Source of the DNA: Rhizorhapis sp. SPR117
GTDB taxonomy: Bacteria; Pseudomonadota; Alphaproteobacteria; Sphingomonadales; Sphingomonadaceae
Direction of reading: 5' to 3'
Assembly (NCBI RefSeq): GCF_021742065.1
Contig: NZ_JAKKIE010000005.1
Span: 1 to 64,000 of the forward strand
Length of the DNA: 64,000 nucleotides
Under the pieces are notes generated by a model, which made no database searches, was not told the DNA's origin, and saw only the letters and a list, made by a program, of their open reading frames with translations. This document shows, piece by piece, positions 11,243 through 20,459 of the stretch (its first letter is position 1; every line of letters starts with the position of its first letter). The position numbers and the translations under genes are program-made.

Positions 11243-11360
11243 TTGCGCGCAAAACCTTATACGCAACTAAGCCGCATATACGCGCAACTTACAAGCCGTA
11301 AGCGCAAAAATGTGTTGCGCGTAAGCCGCCTAATTTGCGTGCAAAGCGCTGCGCGCAAGA
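11243..11360. promoter_or_regulatory. Cluster of seven TTGCGCG/CGCGCAA-type repeats upstream of the Fic gene
   Basis: Seven related boxes occur in about 118 bases directly before the Fic start: TTGCGCGCAA (11243-11252), TACGCAAC (11260-11267), TACGCGCAAC (11279-11288), TAAGCGCAAA (about 11299-11308), GTTGCGCGTA (11314-11323), TTTGCGTGCAAA (about 11334-11345) and TGCGCGCAA (about 11350-11358). The third and fifth are perfect 10-bp inverted repeats. The spacing (about 11-20 bases) and both orientations fit a multi-site operator, most simply for the winged helix of the Fic protein itself. Binding is inferred. Confidence 0.65.
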
Positions 11361-11678
11361 TCCAGGCTCAGACAGCGGATAGTAACGTCACCTCCACTGC
11401 GCCCTACTGGTCATGCTTGCGCAACAGGGTACCTTGCCCCCGTTGTCAGAGCCCGGCGCGTTGCAGAAGTTCCACTTAACCGCTCTGACACGCGGGCATT
11501 CTCGCTGTAACGGTTCGCTGTAAGAACTTGCGCGGAGCCACGTCCTTGAGAATGTCAATCCCCGTGATCCCGAAGACCCGCACATGCAGATAAAACCAGG
11601 ACTCGCCAACCGGACAGCCATCGCCTACTTGCTGAATCACGATCCGGGCGAAGCATCGATTTCGGCGGATGATGGCGC
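11361..11678. other. Intergenic region upstream of phosphoglucomutase
   Basis: No gene is clearly supported. On the minus strand about 11476-11640 encodes a protein-like stretch (GESWFYLHVRVFGITGIDIL) ending before 11476, which could be a small unrecognised protein or remnant; it lacks a convincing ribosome site and overlaps the pgm 5' end if extended to its only ATG. Confidence 0.3.
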
Positions 11679-13340
11679 ATGACGGAGGCGCATCCCGACG
11701 CGGGGAAGCGGTTGGATCCATCGAAGCTCGTCGATGTCGAGGGGTTGATCCGCGCTTATCATGACCGGGTCCCTGATCCGGGCAACGCCGACCAGCGTGT
11801 GACGTTCGGCACTTCCGGACACCGCGGCTCGGCGCTCGAACGCAGGTTCAACGAGGCGCATATACTGGCGATTGCCCAGGCCGTCTGCCTGCACCGTGCA
11901 AGGACCGGCATAGACGGCCCCTTGTTCCTGGGGATCGACACGCACGCTTTGTCGGGGCCGGCGGCAAGGACCGCGATAGAGGTATTCGCGGCGAATGAGG
12001 TGACCGTCGTGGCCGATGCGCGCGAGGGCTTTACGCCGACGCCTGTCATCTCTCATGCGATTCTGTCTTACAATCGCGGGCGTACGAGCGGCCTTGCCGA
12101 TGGCGTCGTCATCACTCCTTCACACAACCCGCCTGAGGATGGCGGCTTCAAGTACAATCCGCCGCATGGCGGGCCCTCGGAGCCGGAAGTGACGGGCAGT
12201 ATCGAGGGCATCGCCAACGCGCTACTCGACGCCAAGCTGGGCGGCGTGCGACGTATGTCTTTTGACCGGGCATATCGTTCATCCGCGTTGTCGCGGCGGG
12301 ATTTCCGCTCGGCTTATGTTGACGACCTCGCCAACGTCCTCGACTTCGAGGCGATCAGCGCCTCGGGCCTGCGAATTGGCATCGACCCCCTCGGCGGCAG
12401 CGCCGTCGATTACTGGCCTGCCATCATAGACCGCTATCGGCTCGACGCTTGCCTGGTCAGCGACACCGTCGATCCCCGCTTCGGTTTCATGCCTGCCGAT
12501 CGGGATGGCCGCATCCGAATGGATTGCTCATCGCCCTATGCGATGGCGCAGTTGCTCGACCTCAAGGACCGCTTCGACATATCGGTGGGCAACGACCCGG
12601 ATGCCGATCGGCACGGCATCGTCACCGCCTCGCAGGGGCTCATGCTTCCGAACGACTATCTCGCTGCCTGTGTCGCCTATCTGTTCACGAACCGGCCGCT
12701 GTGGCCGCGCGAAAGCGGCATCGGAAAGACGATGGTAACGAGCGCGCTCATCGATCGGCTGGCGGCGCAGCTCGATCGCCCCCTCGTCGAGACGCCGGTC
12801 GGCTTCAGATGGTTCGTCGATGCCCTACTCGAAGGCAAGCTCGGCTTTGCCGGGGAGGAAAGCGCCGGAGCGACCCTGCTGCGCAAGGATGGCTCGGTGT
12901 GGACAACCGACAAGGATGGGATCGCGCTCGGCCTGCTCGCCGCGGAGATCATGGCAAAGACGGGTCGCGATCCCACAGCGCTCTACGCTGAGGTGACCGC
13001 CGCGCTTGGAAAACCCTTCTACCGGCGCACCGACGCTCCGGCGACAAGACGCGAGAAAGAGCAGCTCAGGCGGCTGACGCCGCGCAGTTTCGAGGCCGGA
13101 CAATTGGCTGGCGAAACCGTGATCGCTGTCGAGAGCGCCGCTCCATCCGGCGGTGCTCCGCTGGGCGGCATCCGTGTACGAGCCGCCAGCGGTTGGTTCG
13201 CGGCGAGGCCCTCTGGTACCGAGGATATCTATAAGATCTACGCGGAAAGCTTCCGCGGCCTCGACCATCTCGATCAGATCGAACGCGAAGCGAAGGCGAT
13301 GATCGGTGCCGCGCTTGCAGAAGCGGTGGTTCGTCGCTGA
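11679..13340 (+). CDS. pgm: Phosphoglucomutase (alpha-D-glucose phosphate-specific)
   Basis: The 553-residue cytosolic enzyme interconverts glucose-1-phosphate and glucose-6-phosphate. It is close in length to E. coli Pgm (546). The phosphoserine loop is ITPSHNPPEDGGFKYN (about 143-158), the metal loop is GNDPDADRHG (about 306) and the sugar-binding loop is GEESAG (about 393). The C-terminal phosphate-binding part has RPSGTEDIYKIYAES. It links glycogen or UDP-glucose chemistry with glycolysis, and UDP-glucose is the donor for the glucan synthase at 47 kb. It stands alone on the plus strand. The ribosome site is weak. Confidence 0.95.
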   Translation: MTEAHPDAGKRLDPSKLVDVEGLIRAYHDRVPDPGNADQRVTFGTSGHRGSALERRFNEAHILAIAQAVCLHRARTGIDGPLFLGIDTHALSGPAARTAIEVFAANEVTVVADAREGFTPTPVISHAILSYNRGRTSGLADGVVITPSHNPPEDGGFKYNPPHGGPSEPEVTGSIEGIANALLDAKLGGVRRMSFDRAYRSSALSRRDFRSAYVDDLANVLDFEAISASGLRIGIDPLGGSAVDYWPAIIDRYRLDACLVSDTVDPRFGFMPADRDGRIRMDCSSPYAMAQLLDLKDRFDISVGNDPDADRHGIVTASQGLMLPNDYLAACVAYLFTNRPLWPRESGIGKTMVTSALIDRLAAQLDRPLVETPVGFRWFVDALLEGKLGFAGEESAGATLLRKDGSVWTTDKDGIALGLLAAEIMAKTGRDPTALYAEVTAALGKPFYRRTDAPATRREKEQLRRLTPRSFEAGQLAGETVIAVESAAPSGGAPLGGIRVRAASGWFAARPSGTEDIYKIYAESFRGLDHLDQIEREAKAMIGAALAEAVVRR

Positions 13341-13635
13341 CGAAGTCGAAGAAAGAGGAGGACCGCGTGACAGACGGCGCCGCATTCGCCAGCAGCAACG
13401 ACGATCGCTGATCCAGGCCACCTCCAGCGGCTATCGGTGCGCCGTGAGGGGACCCTATCGGTAGCGCTATACGAAGCAGGGGTAAGATTTTTCTGTATCC
13501 CCCCGAGCTAGCCCGTGCCCGCGAGGGCTGGTGCAACAGGATTCCCATATACTGGATCCTGACTGTAAGTTTCGTTCCATCGGCACGTCTTGAATCATAT
13601 CCCCGTCGGGAAGGGATCTGCGAATGGAGGTTATC
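13341..13635. other. Intergenic region after pgm
   Basis: No clear gene. An AGGAGG followed by GTG (13368) opens a frame of only 14 codons, perhaps the beginning of a deleted gene. The rest holds no recognisable element. Confidence 0.3.
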
Positions 13636-13806
13636 ATGTCGAGCCGTGTCAAAAAGAATGAGGCGCCTGCCAAGCAACCGGAGTCGGCGGGCTGCTGCTG
13701 CGGCAATAAGCAGACCTCAAGTCCCTCGGAAATCAGCGCACAAGAACTGGGCGTCACGAAAGATGCGGCGGTGAAGCACAACCAAGGGTGCAAATCGACC
13801 GGCTGA
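13636..13806 (+). CDS. Small Cys-rich hypothetical protein
   Basis: The protein has 56 residues, is soluble and charged, and has a CCCGNK cluster near residue 20 plus one C-terminal Cys. ATG 13636 is selected because GGAGG lies 4-8 bases upstream; the in-frame ATG at 13624 lacks a site. It precedes the metal P-type ATPase by 142 bases in the same direction, so a metal-binding or chaperone role is possible. No family is recognised. Confidence 0.55.
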   Translation: MSSRVKKNEAPAKQPESAGCCCGNKQTSSPSEISAQELGVTKDAAVKHNQGCKSTG

Positions 13807-13948
13807 TTCTGTAGGCTGGACAGTGCGACGCCGCCCTTTGCGCGCCGTACCATTCTGTTCGAGGGGTCGCACGCCCCCCTTGGCCCCTCGAACACCTGTG
13901 GCCTTGCTGAAATCAGCTGGCGAGCCACCACAACAACGGAGCCTTGCC

Positions 13949-16372
13949 TTGCCAACCGTCACACTTGAAGCCCGCGGGCTGTTCCAATGCCTTGATCATC
14001 TCGGGGTCGAAAAGCAGCTTTCAAAACGCGCTGGGGTGCTCAGCGCTGAAGCCAATCCCGCTTCCGAGAGCGTCACGGTCGTCTTTGACGAGACGCTGAC
14101 AAATGTCGGCGAGTTGCGCGGCGTCATCAATGACTGCGGCTTTCACTGCGGCGGCCGTCTCGTCCCCAGGCATGTCTGCGCCCACGATGCCATGGTGACC
14201 CCGGATGGCGACAGCCAAATCCGCCCAGCGGTCGCGTCCGGCCACGTCCACCATCACCAACCGGGCGCTGTCGTCGCTGCTCCCGAGGAGGGTCCGCATG
14301 CCGCGCCGATGCACGACGCCATGGCTCATGAAATGGGTCACGGGGAGGGGATGGACATGGGGGCGATGGCGCGCGACATGCGCAACCGGTTCTTCATCAG
14401 CCTGATCTTTAGTCTGCCGATCTTCGGACTGTCGCCGATGGGGATGGATCGCCCGTTGCTGACGCCGCCCTTCGGCCTCGACCTCAACTTCACCTTGTTC
14501 CTGCTGGCGAGCGCGGCGATCCTCTACCCCGTCTGGCCCTTTGTGGTCGCAGCGATCCGTGCGCTGCGCAATGGCATTCTCAATATGGCGGTGCTCGTAT
14601 TGCTGAGCGTCGGCACCGGCTATCTCTTCAGCGTCGGCACAACCTTCCTTTTCGAGGGCCAGCAATTCTACGAAGCCTCGGCGGTCCTGCTCGTTTTCAT
14701 TCTGCTCGGCCACTGGCTCGAAATGCGGGCACGGGCCGGAGCTTCACAAGCCATCCGCGCATTGATGGACCTTGCGCCACCGATGGCGACGGTGCTGCGC
14801 GAGGGCAAGGAGATCGAAGTGCCCACAGCCGAGGTGCTCCTCGGAGATGTCGTCCTGATCCGGCCGGGAAATAAGATACCGGTCGATGGCGAGATCCTCG
14901 AGGGTAAGTCGGACGTTGACGAATCGATGCTGACGGGCGAGTCGATGCCGGTCTCGAAAGCGCCGGGCGACGCGGTTATCGGCGCCACGATCAATCGCAG
15001 CGGCAGCTTCCGCTACCGAGCGACAAAAGTCGGGGCGGACACCGCCCTCGCCCAGATCGTCAAGCTCGTCCAGGAAGCGCAAAACTCCAAGGCGCCTGCG
15101 CAGCTGCTCGCCGACCGTGCGTCGCAATGGCTGGTGCTCGCCGCGATCATAATCGGTCTTGCAACGTTTGCCAGCTGGTACTGGGCGCTGGGTTCCACCT
15201 TGCTGTTCGCGCTGACGTTGACGATCACTGTGTTCGTGATCGCCTGTCCAGATGCGCTCGGTCTCGCCACCCCGATGGCGGTGATGGTCGGCACCGGTCT
15301 TGGCGCGATGAACGGCATCTTGTTCAAGAATGCCGGCGCGCTCGAGGATGCGACCAAGCTCGATGTGATCATCTTCGACAAGACCGGAACGCTCACCATG
15401 GGTCAGCCCAAGGTCGTCGATGTGGTGGCGGCTGCGGAGTATACGCAGGACGAAGTTCTCCGCATGGCGGGGGCGGTTGAACGCAACTCGGAGCATCCGC
15501 TTGCCATCGCGATCCTGGAGCGCGCATCGGGCATCACTTTGCCGGAAGCCCGCAATTTCGCCAACCGCGAAGGCAAGGGCGCGGGGGCCGAGGTCGAAGG
15601 CGCTTCCGTTGTGGTCGGGAACCGTCAGGTAATGGAGGATGAAAATATTGCATTGGGCGCACTCGCCGAGCCCGCCGAACGATTGAAGGGCGCGGGGCGC
15701 ACCGTCGTCCATGTCGCGCGCGGCGGCGAGATTCTGGGGCTGATCGCGATCGCTGATGCACCACGCCCGACCGCGAAGGCGACAGTCGCCGCGCTGCGCG
15801 AGCGCAAGGTCAAGGTCGCGATGCTCACCGGCGATAATGCCGGCACGGCCAAACGGATCGCTGCGGAACTCGGGATCGACATCGTGCTCGCCGATGTCCT
15901 GCCGGGTCAGAAAGCCGACAAGGTCAAGGAACTGCAGGCGCAAGGCCAGCGGGTCGGCATGGTCGGCGATGGCGTCAACGATGCGCCCGCGCTGACGCAG
16001 GCCGATGTCGGTTTCGCGATCGGCGCGGGTACCGACGTCGCCATGGAAAGCGCGGACGTCGTCCTGATGAAGAGTGATCCCTTCGATATTGTCGGAGCGA
16101 TCACGTTGTCGCGCGCCACGTTGCGCAAGATGCACCAGAATCTCTGGTGGGCGGTTGGCTACAACATCATCGCCTTCCCGCTTGCCGCAGGCGTGCTCTA
16201 TCCCGTGCTGCTGAGCCCGGAAATCGCGGCGCTCGCCATGTCGGGCAGTTCGGCGCTCGTTGCCATCAATGCACTGATGCTCAAGCGGACCAGGCTGACC
16301 GGTGTCGGCAGCAGCAGGATGCCGACTGGAAAGGCAGCACAGGACGCGGCAGTTCCGGCGACCGCGATGTAG
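13949..16372 (+). CDS. Heavy-metal-translocating P1B-type ATPase with CPD motif
   Basis: This is an inner-membrane metal efflux pump of 807 residues from a TTG start at 13949 (GGAG 7 bases upstream). The longer GTG 13823 reading adds a basic, non-conserved segment. The N-terminal domain resembles an HMA fold but lacks CxxC; a Cys appears in [10 protein letters not shown] and again in NDCGFHCGG. Next comes a His/Met-rich stretch ([21 protein letters not shown]). Catalytic motifs are TGES (about 330), DKTGTLT (about 476), SEHPLA and GDGVNDAP (about 672). The membrane metal motif is [10 protein letters not shown] (about 432), with Asp in place of the second Cys of CPC. Such CPD pumps are usually annotated as copper ATPases; the true metal is uncertain. 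Confidence 0.9.
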   Translation: MPTVTLEARGLFQCLDHLGVEKQLSKRAGVLSAEANPASESVTVVFDETLTNVGELRGVINDCGFHCGGRLVPRHVCAHDAMVTPDGDSQIRPAVASGHVHHHQPGAVVAAPEEGPHAAPMHDAMAHEMGHGEGMDMGAMARDMRNRFFISLIFSLPIFGLSPMGMDRPLLTPPFGLDLNFTLFLLASAAILYPVWPFVVAAIRALRNGILNMAVLVLLSVGTGYLFSVGTTFLFEGQQFYEASAVLLVFILLGHWLEMRARAGASQAIRALMDLAPPMATVLREGKEIEVPTAEVLLGDVVLIRPGNKIPVDGEILEGKSDVDESMLTGESMPVSKAPGDAVIGATINRSGSFRYRATKVGADTALAQIVKLVQEAQNSKAPAQLLADRASQWLVLAAIIIGLATFASWYWALGSTLLFALTLTITVFVIACPDALGLATPMAVMVGTGLGAMNGILFKNAGALEDATKLDVIIFDKTGTLTMGQPKVVDVVAAAEYTQDEVLRMAGAVERNSEHPLAIAILERASGITLPEARNFANREGKGAGAEVEGASVVVGNRQVMEDENIALGALAEPAERLKGAGRTVVHVARGGEILGLIAIADAPRPTAKATVAALRERKVKVAMLTGDNAGTAKRIAAELGIDIVLADVLPGQKADKVKELQAQGQRVGMVGDGVNDAPALTQADVGFAIGAGTDVAMESADVVLMKSDPFDIVGAITLSRATLRKMHQNLWWAVGYNIIAFPLAAGVLYPVLLSPEIAALAMSGSSALVAINALMLKRTRLTGVGSSRMPTGKAAQDAAVPATAM

Positions 16373-16417
16373 TATGAATTTTGACCCCTCTCCAACCAAT
16401 TGCGAAACGGTGAAACA

Positions 16418-18217
16418 ATGGCTTCTTCATTTTCTCAGACCAGCAGAAAATTGCCAGCTTCGGTGACACCGTTACGGCAATCAAAAAACCGTCTGCCCCG
16501 ATCGCCAAGCGAAGCTACAAAACATTTTCCATCCGACCCGCGGCCCAGTCCGGATTTCCCTACACTCGACGAGCTCGTCGATTATCAGCGGGATTTCATA
16601 GAGCGGACGATCCTGTTCTGGGATACGCTGCGTCAGCGGGCAGACAATATGCTCGAACATGAGCGCGCCGGCCTGCCGCCGCTCCTCGATTTCCAATATG
16701 AAACGCTGCTCGACGCGCGCCATTTCGAGCAACCGGCCAATTACGCTCTTCTTCGGATCACGCAAATTGACGGGGATTGCTGGGAGGATTGTGTCGATCC
16801 TGATAAACCGCCGGTCATCGTCGTCGACCCGCGCGCAGGACACGGCCCCGGCATCGGCGGGTTCAAGCGCGATTCCGAAGTCGGCATGGCCATGCGCGAA
16901 GGCCATCCGGTTTATTTCGTGATCTTCTTTCCCGAGCCCGCGCCCGCGCAAACCCTCGCAGACGTGCTCCATGCGCTGCGACGTTTCGTCGAAGAAGTCG
17001 CGCGGCGACACCCGGACAAACCGCCGATTACCTATGGCAACTGCCAGGCCGGGTGGGCAGTGACATTATTGTCCGCCGATTGTGAGGGCTTGGTTGGTCC
17101 TGCGGTTTTGAACGGTTCGCCTCTGTCATACTGGGCCGGCGAATCCGGCATCAACCCGATGCGTCTGGCGGGCGGCCTCCTTGGGGGCGCATGGCTGACG
17201 CACTTCATCTCGGATCTGGGCAACGGCCGCTTCGATGGGGCGTGGCTTGCCGAGAATTTCGAGAATCTGAAACCGGAAAAGGCGATCTGGGAAAAATATG
17301 CCCATCTGTTCGCCAATGTCGACAGTGAGCGCGAGCGCTTTCTCGAATTTGAACGTTGGTGGAACGGCTTCTACTTTCTCAGCCGCGAAGAAATGCTTGC
17401 GATCGTCGAAAATCTGTTCATCGGCAACGCGCTCGAGCAGGGGCGGTTACGCATCTGCGAAGGCGCCTTTGCCGATTTGCGCCGAATCCGCAATCCGCTC
17501 ATCATCTTCGCTTCCTATGGGGACAATATCACGCCGCCGCATCAGGCGCTTGGCTGGATTCCTGCCGTCTATCGCAACACCGAGGATCTCAAGCAGGCCG
17601 GGCAGCGCATCGTCTATCTGACAAATCCTCATGTCGGCCATCTGGGTATTTTTGTTTCAGCGAGCGTCGCGCGTCTCGAGCACCGCGCGATCCTCGAAAG
17701 CCTGGAGGAGATTGAAGCTCTGGCGCCCGGACTCTACGAAATGAAGATCGACAATCCCTCCGGCGATCCAGATTGTCACAAGCCTGATTTCAGGGTCCGT
17801 TTCGAACCGCGCGACGTCGAGGATCTCAAGAGGGACTATCCGCATGAAGCATTCGAACGCGTCAGACAGATATCCGAGCAGAACGAAGCACTGTACAAGA
17901 CCTTTGTGAGCCCATGGGTGCAGGCACTGGCCAACCCCTGGACCGCCGAGGCGCTCAAATGGCTCCATCCGATGCGCACGAGCCGCTATTTCCTTTCCGA
18001 GGCTTTCAATCCCTGGATGCGCGGTGCCGCAATGTTCGCGGGCGCGATCTCGCAAAAGCGCAAGCCGCTCTCACCCGACCAGCCGTTGGTCCAGCGGGAA
18101 AAGGAGGTAATAGGCGCGATCACCCAAGCGCTCGAAAACGCGCGGCAAGCCAGGGACAAGACCTCCGAGCAGATCTTTGGCTGGCTTTACGGCTTTGCTG
18201 GCAGCAATCATGCCTAG
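16418..18217 (+). CDS. DUF3141 protein, PhaC-like alpha/beta hydrolase fold
   Basis: The 599-residue protein belongs to DUF3141, related to poly(3-hydroxyalkanoate) synthase and alpha/beta hydrolases. The nucleophile elbow reads YGNCQAGWA (about residue 204), with Cys as in PhaC. VIVVDPRAGHGPGIGGF near 135 and the later PHVGHLGIF (candidate His) complete the expected pattern. ATG 16418 lies 45 bases after the P-type ATPase stop. The stop overlaps the ackA start by 8 bases, so translation is likely coupled. This gene is typically found with ackA, pta and fabI in alphaproteobacteria. A role in acyl-CoA or PHA handling is inference; the substrate is unknown. Confidence 0.85.
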   Translation: MASSFSQTSRKLPASVTPLRQSKNRLPRSPSEATKHFPSDPRPSPDFPTLDELVDYQRDFIERTILFWDTLRQRADNMLEHERAGLPPLLDFQYETLLDARHFEQPANYALLRITQIDGDCWEDCVDPDKPPVIVVDPRAGHGPGIGGFKRDSEVGMAMREGHPVYFVIFFPEPAPAQTLADVLHALRRFVEEVARRHPDKPPITYGNCQAGWAVTLLSADCEGLVGPAVLNGSPLSYWAGESGINPMRLAGGLLGGAWLTHFISDLGNGRFDGAWLAENFENLKPEKAIWEKYAHLFANVDSERERFLEFERWWNGFYFLSREEMLAIVENLFIGNALEQGRLRICEGAFADLRRIRNPLIIFASYGDNITPPHQALGWIPAVYRNTEDLKQAGQRIVYLTNPHVGHLGIFVSASVARLEHRAILESLEEIEALAPGLYEMKIDNPSGDPDCHKPDFRVRFEPRDVEDLKRDYPHEAFERVRQISEQNEALYKTFVSPWVQALANPWTAEALKWLHPMRTSRYFLSEAFNPWMRGAAMFAGAISQKRKPLSPDQPLVQREKEVIGAITQALENARQARDKTSEQIFGWLYGFAGSNHA

Positions 18218-19451
18218 CAACGCTCACCTCACGCAGCCCCAGCTGCGATCAGCTGCGGGCGATGCCATTCTGGTCATCAACAGCGGCTCGTCGAGCGTGA
18301 AGTTCGCGATATTCTCAATCGATGATCCGCCAGCGCGCCTTTGGTCAGGGGCCATCGACCGGATCGGCCTAGCGAATGGCCGTTTTCACGCCGTTGACGC
18401 AGCAGGCACGATGGCGTTCGATGAAGCGGTGGAGATCGCTGATCACGACATGGCGCTACGTTTGCTTTTGGAAGCAGTCGATCAGCACACCACAGGCAGG
18501 GGTTTGGTGGCCGTAGGGCACCGCATCGTCCATGGCGGCGCGGAATGTGATTGCGCCACATTTGTAACGGAGACGCTGGAGGCGCGGTTGCGCCAGCTCG
18601 CGCCGCTTGCCCCGCTGCATCAACCGCATAATCTGGCCGGAATCGCCGCAGTCCGAAGCGCCCGGCCGGCCCTGCCCCAAGTCGCCTGCTTCGATACCGC
18701 CTTTCATCATGGCATGCCGCACCTCGCGACGCTGACGGGCTTGCCGCGTGAGTTCCGTGACCAGGGCATCCGCCGTTACGGCTTTCATGGCCTCTCCTAC
18801 GAATATGTCGTCGATAGGCTCCGCAGCGAGGATGTTGACGTCGATGCAGAGCGGATCATCGTCGCGCATCTCGGCAATGGTGCCTCCATGTGTGCGCTGA
18901 AAGGCGGCAGAAGCATCGAGACGACAATGGGCTTCAGTACATTGGGCGGTCTGCCCATGGGGACGCGCTGCGGCGACCTTGACCCGGGCATCATCCTATA
19001 CTTGCTGGCACAGGCGGACTTGTCCGTCGATCGGATCCAGCATCTCCTTTACGAGGAATCGGGACTGCTGGGATTGTCCGGATTCAGCCGCAATATGCAG
19101 GATTTGCTGGCACGGCCTGAAGATCAGGCCGCTGCCGAGGCCGTGGCGTACTTCTGCTACCAGGCGCGCTCACACCTGGCGGCGCTTACCGCCGTCCTGA
19201 GCGGTCTCGATCGCCTGATATTCACCGGCGGGATCGGCGTCAACGCGCCCATGGTTCGCGCCAATATTTGTGCAGACCTCGCATATCTGGGCATCGCCCT
19301 GGCCCCCGAACGCAACGCGCAGGGCGCACGCGTTATCTCATCAGGTGCCGGTCGTGTCGTTATTGAAGCATTCCCGACCGATGAAGAACAAATGATCGCG
19401 CGGCACGTGCGCCGATTACTGGCCACGCTGCCCGCGATGCAGGTGGCGTGA
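18210..19451 (+). CDS. ackA: Acetate kinase
   Basis: The enzyme has 413 residues and makes ATP and acetate from acetyl-phosphate and ADP (reversible). Motifs are LVINSGSSSVKFA near the N-terminus, VGHRIVHGG, DTAFHHGMP, YGFHGLSYEYV, HLGNGASMCA, and GFSTLGGLPMGTRCGDLDPG. ATG 18210 overlaps the DUF3141 stop (ATGCCTAG) and pta begins 4 bases after its stop. It belongs to the GLPMGTRCG subgroup. With Pta it provides substrate-level ATP when respiration is limited. Confidence 0.95.
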   Translation: MPSNAHLTQPQLRSAAGDAILVINSGSSSVKFAIFSIDDPPARLWSGAIDRIGLANGRFHAVDAAGTMAFDEAVEIADHDMALRLLLEAVDQHTTGRGLVAVGHRIVHGGAECDCATFVTETLEARLRQLAPLAPLHQPHNLAGIAAVRSARPALPQVACFDTAFHHGMPHLATLTGLPREFRDQGIRRYGFHGLSYEYVVDRLRSEDVDVDAERIIVAHLGNGASMCALKGGRSIETTMGFSTLGGLPMGTRCGDLDPGIILYLLAQADLSVDRIQHLLYEESGLLGLSGFSRNMQDLLARPEDQAAAEAVAYFCYQARSHLAALTAVLSGLDRLIFTGGIGVNAPMVRANICADLAYLGIALAPERNAQGARVISSGAGRVVIEAFPTDEEQMIARHVRRLLATLPAMQVA

Positions 19452-19454
19452 ACC

Positions 19455-20459
19455 ATGAGCACCCCTCCCCCACGTCTGCAACGCCTCATCGAGCAGGCAG
19501 CTGCACTTGAACCTATACGGGTCGCTATAGCCGACGCCGCGCAATCGGAAGTACTCGAGACCCTGCGCGAAGCGCATGGGCTGGGCTTCGTCGAGCCGCG
19601 TCTCATTGGCGATCCGGATGCGATCGCCGCGCTCTGTCGCGATATCGGGTGGACGGCAGCAGCCGATTGGGTGGTCCCTGCCGGTTCGGGCATTGCGGCA
19701 GCGGCAAAGGCGGTGGAACTCGCCCGCGAGGGCAAGGCCGATGCGGTGATGAAGGGTCATATCCACACCGACACCCTGATGCACGCCTTGCTCGACAAGG
19801 AGTTGGGTCTGCGTGTGCCCGGCGAGCGCGTCAGCCATGTCTTCCTGGTCGATGTCGCAACCCGCTCAAGACTCCTGGGGATTACCGACGCAGCGATCAA
19901 CATCGCGCCCGACCTCAGCGCCAAAGCCCAGATTCTGCAAAATGCTATCGATCTGTTCCAGCTCCTTGGGGTCGAGACGCCGAAGGCCGCCGTTCTCTCG
20001 GCGATCGAGACGGTCAATCCCGAAATCGTCTCGACACTCGATGCGGCGTGTCTGACGCTCATGGCGCAGCGCGGACAAATCACTGGCGCTCTGGTCGACG
20101 GTCCGCTCGCCTTTGACAATGCCGTCTCGAGCCAGGCAGCTGCGGACAAAGGAATTGTTTCAGCCGTGGCCGGTGACGCAGACATCCTGCTCGTGCCGGA
20201 TCTTGTCTCAGGAAACATCCTCGCGAAAAACCTTGAATATCTGGCGGGAGCCACTGCAGCCGGGATCGCGCTCGGATTGGCGGTGCCCGTCGCATTGAGT
20301 TCACGCGCGGATCCGGTGCCGGCGAGGCTGGCCTCGCTCGCCGTGGCAGCGCTGATGCACCACCGCAGACCACGAACTCCGTTGGCGCCGCACCCGCCCG
20401 AGGCAAGTCTTCACTGCGCGCCGCAGCCCGAGCGTGCCTGCTGTCCGCTTGCGAGATGA
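19455..20459 (+). CDS. pta: Phosphate acetyltransferase (PTA/PTB family)
   Basis: The 334-residue protein of the phosphate acetyl/butyryltransferase family interconverts acyl-CoA and acyl-phosphate. Family marks are DAVMKGHIHTDTLMHALL (about 98-115), SHVFLVDV, ALVDGPLAFDNAVS and the late LVPDLVSGNILAKNLEYLA. It is the short form, without the N-terminal regulatory domains of enterobacterial Pta; the same core occurs in MaoC-fused enzymes. It sits between ackA and the FAD gene, overlapping the latter by ATGA. Acetyl specificity is inferred from ackA. Confidence 0.9.
   Translation: MSTPPPRLQRLIEQAAALEPIRVAIADAAQSEVLETLREAHGLGFVEPRLIGDPDAIAALCRDIGWTAAADWVVPAGSGIAAAAKAVELAREGKADAVMKGHIHTDTLMHALLDKELGLRVPGERVSHVFLVDVATRSRLLGITDAAINIAPDLSAKAQILQNAIDLFQLLGVETPKAAVLSAIETVNPEIVSTLDAACLTLMAQRGQITGALVDGPLAFDNAVSSQAAADKGIVSAVAGDADILLVPDLVSGNILAKNLEYLAGATAAGIALGLAVPVALSSRADPVPARLASLAVAALMHHRRPRTPLAPHPPEASLHCAPQPERACCPLAR

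Noticed and set aside
11229..11252. TTG 11252 as the Fic start
   Set aside because: It lies inside the repeat cluster; GTG 11228 has AAGAGGA at the right distance.
11476..11721. 81-codon minus-strand frame before pgm
   Set aside because: Part looks protein-like, but the only ATG overlaps pgm and no ribosome site is seen.
14744..16399. 551-codon open frame antisense to the P-type ATPase
   Set aside because: Arg/His/Asp-rich composition typical of a GC-rich shadow; the opposite strand has all catalytic motifs.
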